DNA of 64,000 bases from positions 282,610-346,609 of the forward strand of contig NZ_FBYA01000001.1 in the NCBI RefSeq assembly GCF_001517545.1, given 5' to 3'. The number at the start of each line of letters is the position of its first letter. The first letter of the stretch is position 1. Both the position numbers and the translations under genes were made by a program. Shown here piece after piece: positions 43,046-51,856 of this stretch. The stretch is from Limnohabitans sp. Rim47 (GTDB taxonomy: Bacteria; Pseudomonadota; Gammaproteobacteria; Burkholderiales; Burkholderiaceae_C). The notes under the pieces are model-generated. The model saw nothing but the letters and a program-made list of their open reading frames with translations, had not been told where the DNA came from and made no database searches.

Positions 43046-43660
43046 ATGACCCCCATCGCCATCATCGACTTCGAAACCACGGGCATCTCGCCCAATATGG
43101 GCGACCGCGCCACCGAGGTGGCCATCGTCATGCTCGAAGGTGGCCGGGTGGTGGACCGCTATCAAAGCCTGATGAACGCCGGGGTGCGAGTGAACAGTTT
43201 CATCACCCAACTCACAGGCATCACCAACGAGATGGTGCAGGCCGCGCCGCCGGCCGAGCAGGTGATGCGCGAGGCGGCCCGCTTTGTGGGCGGGCGGCCC
43301 ATGGTGGCGCACAACGCGGCCTTTGACAAAAAGTTCTGGCAGGCCGAGCTGGCCCGTTGCGGCCAAGACGGTTCACACGCCTTTGCCTGCACTTTGCTGT
43401 TGTCGCGCCGCTTGTACCCGCAAGCGCCCAACCACAAGCTGGGCACGCTGGCGGCGCTGCACCATTTGCCGTCGTCAGGCCGTGCCCACCGTGCGCTGGC
43501 CGATGCCGAAATGGCCGCGCATTTGCTGGCGCAGATGCAGCACGACCTGAAAACCCGCTACGGCTGCCAGCAGCCCGACCACGCTTTGTTGATGGGCCTG
43601 CAGCGCACCAGCCGCCACTTGGTGGGGCCGTATTTGAAGCAGCGGGCGGGGGCAAAATAA
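43046..43660 (+). CDS. DEDDh 3'-5' exonuclease, DnaQ-like
   Basis: 204 residues from ATG 43046; the seven codons upstream in frame are not conserved-looking. Exo motifs are IAIIDFETTGISP (DxE, residue about 6), VAHNAAFDKKFW (Exo II Asp) and HRALADAEMAAHLL (HxxxxD, Exo III). The fold is that of the proofreading epsilon domain, without polymerase linkage. The C-terminal 35 residues (HALLMGLQRTSRHLVGPYLK) are not part of the exonuclease core. It sits between fic copies 2 and 3, divergent from the former and tandem with the latter. It may be a repair or defence nuclease. Confidence 0.88.
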   Translation: MTPIAIIDFETTGISPNMGDRATEVAIVMLEGGRVVDRYQSLMNAGVRVNSFITQLTGITNEMVQAAPPAEQVMREAARFVGGRPMVAHNAAFDKKFWQAELARCGQDGSHAFACTLLLSRRLYPQAPNHKLGTLAALHHLPSSGRAHRALADAEMAAHLLAQMQHDLKTRYGCQQPDHALLMGLQRTSRHLVGPYLKQRAGAK

Positions 43661-43715
43661 AAGCCGCATTAAAAGTCGCAAAAATCCACGCATAATTTGT
43701 TAAAAACCTTTATAT

Positions 43716-43738
43716 GACATAGACTTGCATGCTATGTC
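43716..43738. promoter_or_regulatory. Inverted repeat over the start codon of fic copy 3
   Basis: GACATAG-N9-CTATGTC is a perfect 7-bp inverted repeat. The right arm covers the ATG at 43734-43736. Binding there, or an mRNA hairpin, would block expression. It differs in sequence from the sites before fic copies 1 and 2. Confidence 0.5.
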
Positions 43739-44957
43739 GAAGTCGCAAAAATTCCAGCTTTATGACCATCCCACACAGATGGAGCCTTTGCTGCCCACCG
43801 AGCATCGCATGGGGCCTCTGCTTGAGCGTGCGCATGACCTGATACGCAAGGCGGACCGTTTGTCGGGCTGGTGCCCGCGTGGGGCACTGCCGGGGCTGCG
43901 GTCATCTTTGCGGGCCATGAACTCGTATTACTCCAACAAGATCGAGGGGCAGCACACCTTGCCGCTGGAAATCGAGCAAGCCCTGCGCAACGATTACGCA
44001 CAGGACGCCGACAAGGCCCGCCGTCAACGCATGGCACTGGCTCACATGGCCACTGAGTCGCAGTTGGAGGCGTTGTGGCCTGCGTGGGACAGCGCCCAAG
44101 TCTGGTCGGTGCAGACCGTATGCGACATCCACCAAGATTTGTTTGCCCGCTTGCCCGAATCCGATCGCCAGATCGAATCCCCCGCTGGCCCGCAAATCTT
44201 GCAACCTGGTGCCCTGCGTGAACGCGAGGTGAGTGTGGGGCGTCATGCTGCACCCGCTGCGGCAGCTTTGCCTGCTTTTTTGGCGCGGTGGTCTTCTGTG
44301 TATTCGGGCTTGCGCCGAGGCGAGCTGCAATTGGTGGCCATGGCGGCAGCGCACCAGCGGCTGGCCTGGATTCACCCCTTTGCTGACGGTAACGGGCGTG
44401 TGGCGCGGCTGCATAGCCATTTGGTGTTGGGCCATATGGGCTTGACCAACGATTTGTGGTCGCCTTTGCGGGGGTTTGCCCGCACACACGAAGCGTATTA
44501 CGCCAACTTGGCTGCAGCCGATGAACCCCGGGCAGGCGATCTGGATGGCCGGGGCAACCTGACCGAGGCGGGCTTGATCCGCTGGATTGATTACGTGTTG
44601 GGTGTGTGCCTTGATCAAGTCGACTTCATGGCAGGCTTGCTGTCACTCGATGGCATGAAGGACCGCATGGCAGCGTGCTTGGCCTACGAACAAAATGTGG
44701 TCAAGCAAGGCGTGCGTTCCGAGGCTTTGCGGGCGCTGCACTACTTGTTTGCTTCGCAAGCCGAGCTGGACCGGGCCGATTTCAAGGCCATGTTGGGATT
44801 GGGCGATCGCTTGGCCACGGCACAGGTTTCTGCCTTGCTCAAAAGGGGCTTATTGGAAAGTGATTCACCCCACGGCAAGCTGCGCTTGGGCGTGCCGCAG
44901 CATGCGTTGCGTTTTTATTTTCCGAGTTTGTGGCCCGAGGCCGAAGCGCAGGCTTGA
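43734..44957 (+). CDS. Fic domain protein, DUF4172-type (fic copy 3)
   Basis: 407 residues from ATG 43734; TTG 43725 is in frame upstream but inside the inverted repeat. The N-terminal part (WCPRGALPGLRSSLRAMNSY) carries the inhibitory motif SNKIEG (about 67-72). The Fic motif is HPFADGNGRVAR (about 213-224), with Ala where most Fic proteins have Gly; His, Asn and both Arg residues are kept. A winged-helix-like tail follows (FKAMLGLGDRLATAQVSALL and KRGLLESDSPHGKLRLGV). It is 73 bp after the exonuclease gene. The target is unknown. Confidence 0.9.
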   Translation: MSKSQKFQLYDHPTQMEPLLPTEHRMGPLLERAHDLIRKADRLSGWCPRGALPGLRSSLRAMNSYYSNKIEGQHTLPLEIEQALRNDYAQDADKARRQRMALAHMATESQLEALWPAWDSAQVWSVQTVCDIHQDLFARLPESDRQIESPAGPQILQPGALREREVSVGRHAAPAAAALPAFLARWSSVYSGLRRGELQLVAMAAAHQRLAWIHPFADGNGRVARLHSHLVLGHMGLTNDLWSPLRGFARTHEAYYANLAAADEPRAGDLDGRGNLTEAGLIRWIDYVLGVCLDQVDFMAGLLSLDGMKDRMAACLAYEQNVVKQGVRSEALRALHYLFASQAELDRADFKAMLGLGDRLATAQVSALLKRGLLESDSPHGKLRLGVPQHALRFYFPSLWPEAEAQA

Positions 44958-44985
44958 CACCTATGCCGCCGCATGATGGCGTCTT

Positions 44986-45585
44986 TCAAACCTGCACCAC
45001 GTCCAGATAAGCCTCTCGCGTTTCGGGGCTGACGGCGCTCAGGGCTTGTTCGTAGCGGGTTTGGTGTTGGGTCAACATGCGGGCCGAGGCGATGGTTTTG
45101 GATTTGCAAAACCAGTGGCAGCTGTGCTGCATCAAAAACATCTCGCCCATCATGCGGAAAGCGCGTGCTTTGGGGGTCAGGCCTTGACGGTTGGTCACAG
45201 TGCGCTCGATGCCTTGGGCGTGCACTGTCAGCATGCGGCGCATGTCAAAGCAGGCTTTCGGCGAGAGTTGGTCAAGAAAGGGCAGCGCTAGCTTGAGGCC
45301 CCGTGTGACAGGCGCCGGTAGTTTGGCAAATCCGAGGGCCAAATTCTGGAACTCGGTGGCCAGTTGCTGCTCGGCGGCTTCTTGCAGTTGCAAAATTTGC
45401 TGCTGCCGCTCGGGGTCACTTTCTCCCAGTGCCCGCATGTAAGCACCCGTGAGTTGCTCCATGTGCTTTTCAATTTGATACGGGCGCAATTGCTCGGCCA
45501 GCAGGGCGGTGCGTTTGCGCTGGCCTTGGGTGTTGAGCCAGTGGATGGCCGTGGCCAATAAGAACAGCAGACTGAGAAATTCCAT
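44986..45585 (-). CDS. Conserved hypothetical protein with N-terminal membrane anchor
   Basis: 199 residues from ATG 45583-45585 (MEFLSLLFLLATAIHWLNTQ). The longer frame to 45714 adds nothing recognisable. The first 20 residues are hydrophobic and could be one inner-membrane anchor. The rest is helical, with a coiled-coil-like segment (about 25-75, QLRPYQIEKHMEQLTGAYMR and RQQQILQLQEAAEQQLATEF) and a segment rich in basic residues. I do not recognise the family. It is convergent with fic copy 3 (28 bp) and marks the right edge of the accessory block. Confidence 0.6.
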   Translation of the reverse strand: MEFLSLLFLLATAIHWLNTQGQRKRTALLAEQLRPYQIEKHMEQLTGAYMRALGESDPERQQQILQLQEAAEQQLATEFQNLALGFAKLPAPVTRGLKLALPFLDQLSPKACFDMRRMLTVHAQGIERTVTNRQGLTPKARAFRMMGEMFLMQHSCHWFCKSKTIASARMLTQHQTRYEQALSAVSPETREAYLDVVQV

Positions 45586-45801
45586 AAATACAGTGTGTCT
45601 TGACCGGAATGGCCGTTGCGCCAAGTGTAGTGAGGTCGGGTGCTGCGTCGCCCAGCGGCGCTTGAAACACCTTCTGCCCGCTGTGTCAGGGCGCTGTTGC
45701 ACACAGATGGCCATTTGGAGGCAAATTGGGGGCCAATTGGAGAGTGGACTCTAAAGTGCGGGTTTTCCCTTGTGTTGGGCACAGTGAACTGTTCAAATTG
45801 C

Positions 45802-45810
45802 TGCATTGCA
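45802..45810. promoter_or_regulatory. TGCA palindrome upstream of the phasin gene, possible PhaR site
   Basis: TGCATTGCA lies 24 bp before the phasin ATG. PhaR repressors of polyhydroxyalkanoate genes favour TGC-N-GCA-type sites, so this is a candidate operator. A further AATTGG-GGG-CCAATT inverted repeat lies at 45724-45738. Confidence 0.3.
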
Positions 45811-45834
45811 ACAAACCTTTCCAAGGAACACACC

Positions 45835-46392
45835 ATGAACTTCAATGCCGAACAATTCGCCGCCGCCCAGCAAGCCAACCTGACTTCTGCTGCCGACCTG
45901 TCGCAAACCGCTTTCGCTGGTTTCGAGCGTCTGGTTGAGCTGAACATGGCCGCTGGCAAAGCCGCTGTGGGCGAAACACTGTCCAACATGCAAGCTTTGA
46001 TGGGTGCCAAAACACCTCAAGACATGATGGCCGTGCAAGCCGCTTTGGTGCAGCCTGCTTTCGAAAAGTCGGTGTCTTATGGCCGTCACCTGTCTGACAT
46101 CGCCAACAGCACAGGTGCCGAGTTCACCAAAGCTGTCGAAAGCAAAATGGCCGAATCCGAAAAAGCCGTCAAAAGCTTGGTCGAGACCAGCCTGAAAAAC
46201 GCCCCAGCCGGTTCTGACGCTGCGGTTGCCGTCTTCAAGACTGCTTTCGAAGCCAGCCAGACTGCTGCTGAGAGCCTGAAAAAAGTGGCCAAGCAAGCCG
46301 CTGACACAGCCGAGACCAACCTCAAGGCTGCCACAGCCCAAGCCGAAGCTTCGGTCAAAGCCGCCATGTCCAAGGCCAAAGCCAAGGCCTGA
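45835..46392 (+). CDS. phaP: Phasin family protein
   Basis: 185 residues, soluble and Ala/Lys-rich, with AAGGAAC before the ATG. Phasin_2 features are the N-terminal AEQFAAAQQANLTSAADLSQ, AFAGFERLVELNMAAGKAAV, and a long amphipathic helical tail. The Ala/Lys end ATAQAEASVKAAMSKAKAKA is typical of Burkholderiales phasins. The protein coats polyhydroxyalkanoate granules in the cytoplasm and limits their size. It has its own terminator, and no pha genes lie beside it. Confidence 0.93.
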   Translation: MNFNAEQFAAAQQANLTSAADLSQTAFAGFERLVELNMAAGKAAVGETLSNMQALMGAKTPQDMMAVQAALVQPAFEKSVSYGRHLSDIANSTGAEFTKAVESKMAESEKAVKSLVETSLKNAPAGSDAAVAVFKTAFEASQTAAESLKKVAKQAADTAETNLKAATAQAEASVKAAMSKAKAKA

Positions 46393-46437
46393 GCTGCCGC
46401 TCAATAAGTGGGCGCTTGCCGCTCGCTTTCTACAATC

Positions 46438-46461
46438 AGGGTGTCTTCGGGCACCCTTTTT
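46438..46461 (+). terminator. UUCG-loop terminator of the phasin gene
   Basis: AGGGTGTC-TTCG-GGCACCCT forms an 8-bp stem closed by a C(UUCG)G tetraloop and followed by TTTTT then GTTTT. It lies 46 bp after the phasin stop. Confidence 0.9.
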
Positions 46462-46477
46462 GTTTTGGAATTCACCC

Positions 46478-47266
46478 ATGTCATCTGCCTTGGCCCAAGC
46501 CTCTGCCCCTGTTTTGCACATCGAAGGCGGCGTGGCCACCATCACCTTGAACCGTCCGGCCCAGCGCAACCGTCTGGAAAACGGTGACCTCAAGGCTTTG
46601 TTGGCGCATTTTGAAACCGTCAACCAGCAGCCCGATGTGCGTGTGCTGGTGCTGACCGCCAACACGGCGGGGCAGCCCAAGCCGGTGTTTTGCGCGGGTT
46701 ATGACATTGGGGGTTTCGACGAGCCCGGTCATGGGTCGTCGTTCTTTGAAGAAATTCCCGATGCGTTGGCCGCGCTGCGCCCCGTCACCATTTGCGCCCT
46801 GAACGGCAGTGTGTATGGCGGTGCCACCGATGTGGTGCTGGCGTGTGATCTGCGCATCGGTCTGCAGGGCATCGAGTGGCGCATGCCCGCCACGGCGCTG
46901 GGCCTGCATTACTACCCCAGCGGTTTGCAGCGTTATGTGAGTCGGTTCGGGCTGGCGGGGGCCAAGCGCGCGTTTTTGACGGCGCGGCCTTTCACGGCCA
47001 GCCAGCTGGATGCCATGGGCTTGTTTGAAGCGCTGGCGACGCCAGAAGAATGGCGCACCACTTTGCTGGCGCTGGTGCAGGACATTTTGGCCCTGGCCCC
47101 GCTGGCCGTCCAAGAAACCAAAAAGTCGCTGCGCGAGATCGAAACCGGCCAGGCCAACACCGCCCGTTTGCGCGAGCGCGAGCACATGACCAGCCGCAGC
47201 GCCGACTTTGCCGAGGGGCGTGCTGCGTTTGCCGAGCGTCGCAAGCCGGTTTTTGTGGGGCGATGA
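46478..47266 (+). CDS. Enoyl-CoA hydratase/isomerase family protein
   Basis: 262 residues from ATG 46478. The crotonase fold is visible: ATITLNRPAQRNRLENGDLK, the oxyanion-hole segment VFCAGYDIGGFDEPG, and ALNGSVYGGATDVVLACDLR with GxGG-like SVYGGAT. MPATALGLHYYPSGLQRYVS fits the usual substrate-pocket region. A glutamate in the usual first catalytic position is not obvious (ATDVV rather than AGxE), so hydratase activity is uncertain and another crotonase activity is possible. It lies 17 bp after the phasin terminator. Context gives no pathway. Confidence 0.82.
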   Translation: MSSALAQASAPVLHIEGGVATITLNRPAQRNRLENGDLKALLAHFETVNQQPDVRVLVLTANTAGQPKPVFCAGYDIGGFDEPGHGSSFFEEIPDALAALRPVTICALNGSVYGGATDVVLACDLRIGLQGIEWRMPATALGLHYYPSGLQRYVSRFGLAGAKRAFLTARPFTASQLDAMGLFEALATPEEWRTTLLALVQDILALAPLAVQETKKSLREIETGQANTARLREREHMTSRSADFAEGRAAFAERRKPVFVGR

Positions 47267-47343
47267 TGGGGCAGAGATGGGGCGAGGATGGGGCCGCCCT
47301 GGGGCGCTCAAGATCAGTCGGCTCGAGCCGATTCTTATCTGTC

Positions 47344-48489
47344 ATGCAATCAAATTCAATCTGTCGACGCGCCCTGAATCTCGGGGGCTTTGTGGCCGCC
47401 CTTTTGGGGGGGCTGGCCTTGGCTGTGCCGGTTAAAGCTGGGCAATACCAGTTGTTGGCAGAGCAAGCCAACACCGTGGTCGTGGCTGCGCGTGTGCAAA
47501 ACGCCGAGCAAGTGTGCAATCTGGAAATCTCGATCCAGGGTCAAGCCAGTTTGGAGCGCGAAGTGCGTGCCCCTCACTTTGAGGCCCGCATCGACATCAC
47601 GCCGAAAGACGCCGAATCGGTTGTTGTCACTTGGCGCGGCAAATCCAAGCGGGTCAACGACGAGGTGGTCAACGCCTGCCCCACGCTGGGCCGCACCCAG
47701 TTTCAAGTCGTGAATGACAACGTGGCTTTGCGTGCCGCGTGGCTCAGTGGTTTGGCCGCCATGGGGCAGGCCAAAGCCGAATGCGTGCGAACGGCTTTGC
47801 AGTTGGACCGTGTGCGCATCGAGTGGTTCGACATGAACAGCCCAGAGTCGAGCCCCGAGGATTGGAAAATCCAGCGCGCGATGGGCCAATGTGATGCCTT
47901 TTTGGCACAGAAAAAAGCATGGGGCGAGCAAAACCCCAAGAGCTTCCCTTGTGTGCAATCCGGTGTGAAGACCCGGTGCGAGGGCTTTTACAGCGTGACT
48001 GAAAACGGCAAAAACCGGCCTATCAGCGCTGAGGCGGCCATTCGCAGGCAGCTGGACAAGCAGCCTTGGGGCACGGGCATGAGAGAAACCGCGGGTGCCA
48101 AAGTGGCCCGTCAAAAGCAGGAACAAGCCCTGAAAGACCAGCAGTTGGCCGAAGAACAAGCCAAAGTGAAGGCGGCCATCGAAGCGCGAGAGCGTGAAGA
48201 GCAAATGGCAATAGAGGCCATCGCGGCTCAAGCCCGTGAACGCAAAGCCAAGGCCGAGGCGGACCACGCCCGGCGTTTGCAAGAACTGGAACGGCGCGAG
48301 CAAGAGCGCTTGGAAAAGCGCAGCTGGATGCTCAAGCAGCTGGAAAAGCTCAAGAGTGACCCAAAGGCCGACGCCAAGTCAGACGCCAAACCTGTCGACG
48401 GCAAGGCACCCGAAGCCCAGGCTGAACAGGTCAAGCCGAAGGATGCTGCCACCAGCGACGTGAAGTCCGAAGAGCCCAAGCCCAAATAA
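47344..48489 (+). CDS. Secreted/periplasmic hypothetical protein with coiled-coil tail
   Basis: 381 residues from ATG 47344. The longer frame to 47050 lies in the preceding gene. A signal peptide follows (ALNLGGFVAALLGGLALAVP, then VKAG). The middle part (about 35-250) has several Cys residues (QVCNLEISIQG, NACPTLGRT, AECVRTALQ, MGQCDAFLAQ, SFPCVQSGVKTRCEG) that could form disulphides. From about 270 a long charged helix (RQKQEQALKDQQLAEEQAKV, EAREREEQMAIEAIAA) predicts a coiled coil, ending in a Lys/Pro/Asp-rich tail. I do not recognise a family. Confidence 0.6.
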   Translation: MQSNSICRRALNLGGFVAALLGGLALAVPVKAGQYQLLAEQANTVVVAARVQNAEQVCNLEISIQGQASLEREVRAPHFEARIDITPKDAESVVVTWRGKSKRVNDEVVNACPTLGRTQFQVVNDNVALRAAWLSGLAAMGQAKAECVRTALQLDRVRIEWFDMNSPESSPEDWKIQRAMGQCDAFLAQKKAWGEQNPKSFPCVQSGVKTRCEGFYSVTENGKNRPISAEAAIRRQLDKQPWGTGMRETAGAKVARQKQEQALKDQQLAEEQAKVKAAIEAREREEQMAIEAIAAQARERKAKAEADHARRLQELERREQERLEKRSWMLKQLEKLKSDPKADAKSDAKPVDGKAPEAQAEQVKPKDAATSDVKSEEPKPK

Positions 48490-48537
48490 GGTGCGCCGCG
48501 TGCAGGAGCGGGCCCCCGCTCGCGAATGGCTGTTTTG

Positions 48538-49401
48538 TTAATTGGACGTTGAGGCCGAGCGACCGGCTGACCATGCCGTGCCCATCGAGGCGGCCATCAC
48601 CATCGCGATGGCCATACCCTGGAAAAGCGTCAAGCGCTCGGACAGCACCAACCAACCGGCCAGTGCGCCTACGGCGGGCTCTAGGCTGAGCAAGATGCTG
48701 AAGGTGTTTTTGGGCAGGTGGTTCAGCGCATACATTTCCAGCGCATAAGGAATGGCGCTCGACAGCAGCGCCACGGCCAGGCCTGCCATCAGCCACTGCG
48801 GATCAAACAAGGCGCTGCCTGTGTGAAGCACACCAATAGGTGCCACCACCAGCGCGGCGGCCAACATGCCCAGCGGCGTGGCCATGCCGCCGTAGCGCAT
48901 GGCCACACGCTGGCCAAAGACGATGTAAAGCGCCCAACAAATGCCTGCTGCCAAAGCCAGACCCATGCCCTGCGGGTCCAGTGTCGTGGCCGCTTGGGCG
49001 CCGGGCAAAGGCAGCAACAATCCCAAACCCAGCGCCGCCAACGCCACCCACAGCCAGTCGCTGGCCTTTTGCGAGGTCCAGACGGCAACGGCCAGCGGGC
49101 CGGTGAACTCGATGGCAATCGCCACCCCAAACGGAATGGTCTTGATGGCGCTGTAAAACAGCAAGTTCATAACGCCCAAAGTGACGCCATACAGACCCAG
49201 CGGCAGGGCGTCGGCCCAGACCCAGCGGCGACGCCAGGGTCGGAACACGGCCATCAGCATCAGCATGGCAAACACGAGGCGATAAGCCGTGGTGCCCTCG
49301 GCCCCTAAGGCGGGAAACAGGCTTTTGGCAAACGAGGTGCCAACCGACAAAGACACCAAGCTGCCCATCAAGGCCAGCATGGCCCACAAACGCGAATTCA
49401 A
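48538..49401 (-). CDS. EamA family exporter, RhtA-like
   Basis: 287 residues with ten predicted membrane helices in two EamA halves. Good matches to RhtA are GTTAYRLVFAMLMLMAVFRP, NLLFYSAIKTIPFGVAIAIE, FTGPLAVAV, and ALEMYALNHLPKNTFSILLS followed by LEPAVGALAGWLVLSERLTL. RhtA exports threonine and homoserine in E. coli. The substrate in this organism is not known. It is divergent from yajC with 159 bp between them, and convergent with the coiled-coil protein gene. Confidence 0.85.
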   Translation of the reverse strand: MNSRLWAMLALMGSLVSLSVGTSFAKSLFPALGAEGTTAYRLVFAMLMLMAVFRPWRRRWVWADALPLGLYGVTLGVMNLLFYSAIKTIPFGVAIAIEFTGPLAVAVWTSQKASDWLWVALAALGLGLLLPLPGAQAATTLDPQGMGLALAAGICWALYIVFGQRVAMRYGGMATPLGMLAAALVVAPIGVLHTGSALFDPQWLMAGLAVALLSSAIPYALEMYALNHLPKNTFSILLSLEPAVGALAGWLVLSERLTLFQGMAIAMVMAASMGTAWSAGRSASTSN

Positions 49402-49560
49402 GGGGGTGTTTCTTTCCGTGGGGCGCGGTTTGCGAGGGCATTCCGTCGTGTCAAAAGGCTTTTAGGCGGCATCATAGCGCCGCATACAATGGCGGCTTCG
49501 TCCGCGGGGCGCGCACGCGTCACCCGATCAAACCCGAATTTGCCTTTTTGTGGAGCTTTC

Positions 49561-49893
49561 ATGTTCATTTCTTCCGCTTTTGCCCAAACTGCACCCGCCG
49601 CTGCCGCTGGTGGCGACATGCAGTCCACTTTGATGAGCATGCTGCCCTTGTTGCTGATGTTTGCGGTGTTGTATTTCGTCATGATCCGCCCCCAGATGAA
49701 AAAGCAAAAAGAGCACCGCAGCATGATCGATGCCTTGGCTAAAGGCGACGAAATCGTGACCGCTGGTGGTTTGCTGGGCAAAGTCAGCAAGATCGGTGAC
49801 GCCTACATTGGTGTGGAATTGACGGCTGGCGTCGAAGTGCAAATGCAGCGCAGCGCGGTGGTTCAGGTCTTGCCTAAAGGCACCCTGAAGTAA
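49561..49893 (+). CDS. yajC: Preprotein translocase subunit YajC
   Basis: 110 residues from ATG 49561. The frame upstream to 49489 is not family-like. The single helix MLPLLLMFAVLYFVMIRPQM precedes the basic KKQKEHRSMIDALAKGDEIV and the small beta domain (TAGGLLGKVSKIGDAYIGVEL). YajC associates with SecDF. Its stop lies 70 bp before secD. The usual queA-tgt genes are not upstream in this window. Confidence 0.94.
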   Translation: MFISSAFAQTAPAAAAGGDMQSTLMSMLPLLLMFAVLYFVMIRPQMKKQKEHRSMIDALAKGDEIVTAGGLLGKVSKIGDAYIGVELTAGVEVQMQRSAVVQVLPKGTLK

Positions 49894-49963
49894 TTTACCC
49901 GGGCTCATCCATGGGGCTTTGGCCGTTGCCGGCCCCGATTTTTCATCCTGCACGCGAGTCACT

Positions 49964-51844
49964 ATGAACCGTTACCCGGTCTGGAAATACGCGATCATCG
50001 TGATCGCCATGTTGCTGGGGGTGGTCTACACCCTGCCCAACTTTTTTGGTGAAGCCCCTGCGGTGCAGGTGTCTTCGGGCAAGGCGACCATCAAGGTTGA
50101 CACCCAGGCTCTGCAAAAGGTCGAAGACGCCCTGAAGGCCGCTTCGGTCATCCCCCAAACAGTGATTCTGGAGGGTGGCTCGATCCGGGCCCGCTTCGAG
50201 AACACCGACCAGCAACTCAAGGCCAAAGACGCGATTCAAAAAGCCTTGATCCCTGACGGGGCCGATCCCCAGTTTGTGGTGGCTTTGAATCTGGTGTCGC
50301 GCTCGCCCGCTTGGTTGACTGCCTTGCACGCCTCGCCCATGTATTTGGGCTTGGACTTGCGCGGTGGCGTGCACTTCATGTTGCAGGTTGACATGCAGGC
50401 CGCATTGACGCAAAGGGTGGAGGCCATCGCGGGCGACCTGCGCAGCATGCTGCGCGAAAAAGACGTACGCCACGGCGGTATCAGCCGCAATGGCCAGACC
50501 ATCGAAGTGCGTTTGCGCGACGCGCAGCAGCTCGAAGCGGCCAAGCGCGTGATGGCGGCCCAATTTCCGGATTTGCAGACGCAAGACGCGGCAGACGGCA
50601 GCGAGTTCCGCCTGAGCGCCAACATCAAGCCCGAAGCGGCGCGCAAGGTGCAAGAGCAGGCTTTGAAGCAAAACATCACCACACTGCACAACCGAATCAA
50701 CGAGCTGGGCGTGGCCGAGCCGGTGATCCAACAGCAAGGACTGGACCGCATCGTGGTGCAGTTGCCCGGTGTGCAGGACACCGCCAAGGCCAAAGACATT
50801 TTGGGCCGCACCGCGACCCTCGAAGTGCGCATGGTGGACGAGAGCACCGAAGCGCGCGGTGCAGAGCAAGCGGGCGGCATCGTGCCGTTTGGCGCTGAAC
50901 GCTACTTGGAGCGCGATGGCCGCCCCTTGATCGTCAAAAAACAAGTGGTGCTCACCGGTGACAACCTGACCGATGCCCAGCCGGGTTTTGATGGACAGAC
51001 CCAAGAGCCGGTGGTCAACCTGACGCTGGACGCCAAGGGTGCACGCATCTTCAAAGACGTGACGCGCGACAACGTGGGTAAGCGCATGGCCATCATCTTG
51101 TTCGAAAAGGGCAAGGGCGAAGTGGTGACGGCACCGGTGATTCGCGCCGAGATCGGTGGCGGCCGTGTGCAGATTTCTGGCCGCATGACCACAGCAGAAG
51201 CCAACGACACGGCGCTGCTTTTGCGTGCAGGTTCTTTGGCCGCGCCGATGGAGATCATCGAAGAGCGCACCATTGGCCCCAGCTTGGGTGCCGAAAACAT
51301 CGCCAAGGGTTTCAACAGCGTGACCTGGGGTTTCTTGGTGATCGTGGCCTTCATGATGGTTTATTACGCCATGTTCGGCCTGTTCTCGGGCATTGCGCTG
51401 GGCGTGAACTTGCTGTTCTTGGTGGCCATTTTGTCGATGCTGCAAGCGACCTTGACCTTGCCCGGCATGGCCGCGATGGCGCTGGCCTTGGGCATGGCGA
51501 TTGACTCGAACGTGTTGATCAACGAGCGTGTGCGCGAAGAGTTGCGCAACGGGGTCAGCCCGCAAGCGGCCATTCATGCCGGTTACGACCGAGCTTGGGC
51601 CACGATTTTTGACTCCAACATCACGACCTTGATCGCGGGCGTGGCCTTGTTGGCCTTTGGTTCTGGCCCGGTGCGCGGCTTTGCGGTGGTGCATTGCATT
51701 GGCATTTTGACCAGCATGTTCTCGGCGGTTTTCTTCTCGCGGGGTTTGGTCAATCTTTGGTACGGCGGCAAAAAGAAACTCAAATCGGTGTCGATCGGCA
51801 CCGTGTGGCGGCCTGAGGCTGGCACTGCGGTGAAAGCCGACTAA
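49964..51844 (+). CDS. secD: Protein translocase subunit SecD
   Basis: 626 residues from ATG 49964 (MNRYPVWKYAIIVIAMLLGV). The first membrane helix is followed by the large periplasmic P1 domain (DLRGGVHFMLQVDMQAALTQ, LGVAEPVIQQQGLDRIVVQL, PGVQDTAKAKDILGRTA), and the head IGGGRVQISGRMTTAEA. Five C-terminal helices carry the RND motif AMALALGMAIDSNVLINERV with the Asp. With SecF it uses the proton gradient to draw proteins across the membrane. It is 12 bp before secF. Confidence 0.97.
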   Translation: MNRYPVWKYAIIVIAMLLGVVYTLPNFFGEAPAVQVSSGKATIKVDTQALQKVEDALKAASVIPQTVILEGGSIRARFENTDQQLKAKDAIQKALIPDGADPQFVVALNLVSRSPAWLTALHASPMYLGLDLRGGVHFMLQVDMQAALTQRVEAIAGDLRSMLREKDVRHGGISRNGQTIEVRLRDAQQLEAAKRVMAAQFPDLQTQDAADGSEFRLSANIKPEAARKVQEQALKQNITTLHNRINELGVAEPVIQQQGLDRIVVQLPGVQDTAKAKDILGRTATLEVRMVDESTEARGAEQAGGIVPFGAERYLERDGRPLIVKKQVVLTGDNLTDAQPGFDGQTQEPVVNLTLDAKGARIFKDVTRDNVGKRMAIILFEKGKGEVVTAPVIRAEIGGGRVQISGRMTTAEANDTALLLRAGSLAAPMEIIEERTIGPSLGAENIAKGFNSVTWGFLVIVAFMMVYYAMFGLFSGIALGVNLLFLVAILSMLQATLTLPGMAAMALALGMAIDSNVLINERVREELRNGVSPQAAIHAGYDRAWATIFDSNITTLIAGVALLAFGSGPVRGFAVVHCIGILTSMFSAVFFSRGLVNLWYGGKKKLKSVSIGTVWRPEAGTAVKAD

Positions 51845-51856
51845 GGGGACAGGACC

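Noticed and set aside
36694..45585. tRNA or attachment-site repeats bounding the accessory block
   Set aside because: No tRNA gene, integrase or matching direct repeats at the two edges could be seen.
49943..51694. 583-residue minus-strand frame opposite secD
   Set aside because: SecD has full family motifs; the antisense frame has none.
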